Assembly (NCBI GenBank): GCA_038501625.1
Contig: JAZAYU010000005.1
Span: forward strand, 10,565,484-10,629,483
From: Corbicula japonica
Lineage: Eukaryota > Mollusca > Bivalvia > Venerida > Cyrenidae
DNA: 64,000 nt
Reading direction: 5' to 3'
Shown: piece by piece, positions 62,900-64,000 of the stretch
Numbering within the stretch: the first letter of the stretch is position 1
Layout: every line of letters begins with the position of its first letter
The notes under the pieces: model-generated
Seen by the model: only the letters and a program-made list of their open reading frames with translations
Database searches by the model: none
Told to the model about the DNA's origin: nothing
Made by a program: the position numbers and the translations under genes

Positions 62900-64000
62900 A
62901 TTCATCATCCAGTAATGAAATCTGATTTAATGTAATAAGTAAACACTATACAGGTCTGTGACATTTTCCATTTTCTATTTTCGTTTTTATATAGTAGAAT
63001 TCATTGTATCCTCTATGAATATGAAAGATTATGGTGCTGTGCTTTGATTTTTGCCACAAAGTTGGAAATAATCATGTAATTATCCTATGATGCCCTAAAA
63101 GAAACCCCCTTTCTGGGAATCTTGCATCTGTAAAATAATAATGTGACGTTTTCGATTTTTGTTTTCATTTGGTAGAATTCACAATGCAGGATTATGGCAT
63201 TATGCTTAACTCTTAAATTTAAGCTTTAATTCTTAAGTATTTAATTTTGTACGTTTCAGACAGTAATTGTGAGGAGTAAAAATATGTTAGGCATGAAAAG
63301 TAATAATATTGGGAAGATAAAAACACACAAGTTGTTAAGTTAAATTTATTTTGGCCGAAGTAAAGGCTGCAAGTTAATTAAATAATCAACATAAAAATAA
63401 TAATAAAAAAACAACACAACACCCACTTAGCATTAAAAAAACAAGCAAAAATTACAATGAAGAAAATTACTTGCAAAATGGTAGGGTGGATGGAAAAATA
63501 AATTGAGACGACCGCTCGCCGCGACAACAATTTTAAGCATGAAGGATGTGAGCGCGCAAAGGAAATCAATCCAGAAAAGGGCGACATAGTTAAGTCCCAT
63601 ATAATAAGCATTTTTCTAAAAATATGTATTTTACTGGTACCGAAAAAGTCAATTTAAGTTTTCTAAATCTGCAAACACCATTTGAGTCGTTAAACCTTCA
63701 GAAACAAATAATTCATATGTTCATATGTTAGCAGAAAATCTATGCGTTGAAAGCTTTGTTTTACATATTTATTTGCATCACAATATTGTCATAGATCTGT
63801 TCTCGAAAAACTGGTTTTACTTATAAGCGTCATTTATAAATAATACTGTCATAAAAACAATAAAGGAAAGATACAATTTTGCGTTATCATTCTCAAAGGA
63901 AAGGCAATGGCCTCTGAAATTACCAGTGAACGTTACGAGGCATAGAAAAGACATCAAAGGCACATGTTCAACAATTATATGGCGATTTCTGAGTTTCAGA
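62900..64000. other. AT-rich noncoding end of window
   Basis: No exon, RNA gene or element recognised. The frame at 63378-63611 (- strand) is hydrophobic and Ile/Phe-rich because of AT composition. Confidence 0.4.

Overview
The window is eukaryotic genomic DNA. It is AT-rich, with multi-exon genes, GT-AG introns of 0.3-3 kb or more, dense short inverted-repeat transposons, minisatellites and one 500-N scaffold gap. The protein content (a secreted VWC/ShK mosaic protein and a FoxF transcription factor) and the repeat style suggest a lophotrochozoan, most likely a bivalve mollusc. The species is not determined.

Region 1 (1-24,500, + strand) is the 3' part of one long secreted-protein gene. I could join 21 exons in one uninterrupted frame (980 residues plus a split codon, then a stop at 22,470); the 5' exons and signal peptide lie before base 1. 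Domain order is VWC-VWC-(Gly linker)-VWC-VWC-ShK-ShK-ShK-(Thr/Pro linker)-unnamed module of about 187 aa-(linker)-VWC-VWC-stop. Every VWC domain has 10 cysteines and is cut by a phase-2 intron at the same place, and all modules are flanked by phase-1 introns, which is a classic exon-shuffling design. Beyond the stop, three more exons (23,316-24,494) duplicate the last VWC pair. Their final exon is missing and would fall in or beyond a 72-bp minisatellite that runs into the 500-N gap.

Region 2 (26,513-51,000) has no gene I can support. Up to about 34.4 kb it carries many copies of a TTAA-flanked MITE (family A) and many degenerate local tandem repeats. Family A is absent from the remaining 30 kb.

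Region 3 (51,642-60,486, - strand) is a complete two-exon FoxF gene of 409 aa: exon 1 at 60,486-59,388, a 7.6-kb intron, and exon 2 at 51,772-51,642. Exon 2 is too short to stand out as an open reading frame. I recognised it from a phase-matched splice acceptor and a FoxF-type C-terminus ending Cys-Val-Met. The last coding bases and stop codon of FoxF sit inside a 68-bp tandem repeat whose other four copies form the probable 3' UTR. The intron and the 5' flank (60.5-61.5 kb) hold stretches that look like developmental enhancers. From 61.5 kb to the end I see only AT-rich noncoding DNA and one coding-like repeat fragment.

The two genes have no evident functional link. One encodes a modular extracellular protein in a repeat-rich environment, the other a mesodermal/visceral-muscle-type developmental regulator in a repeat-poor one.
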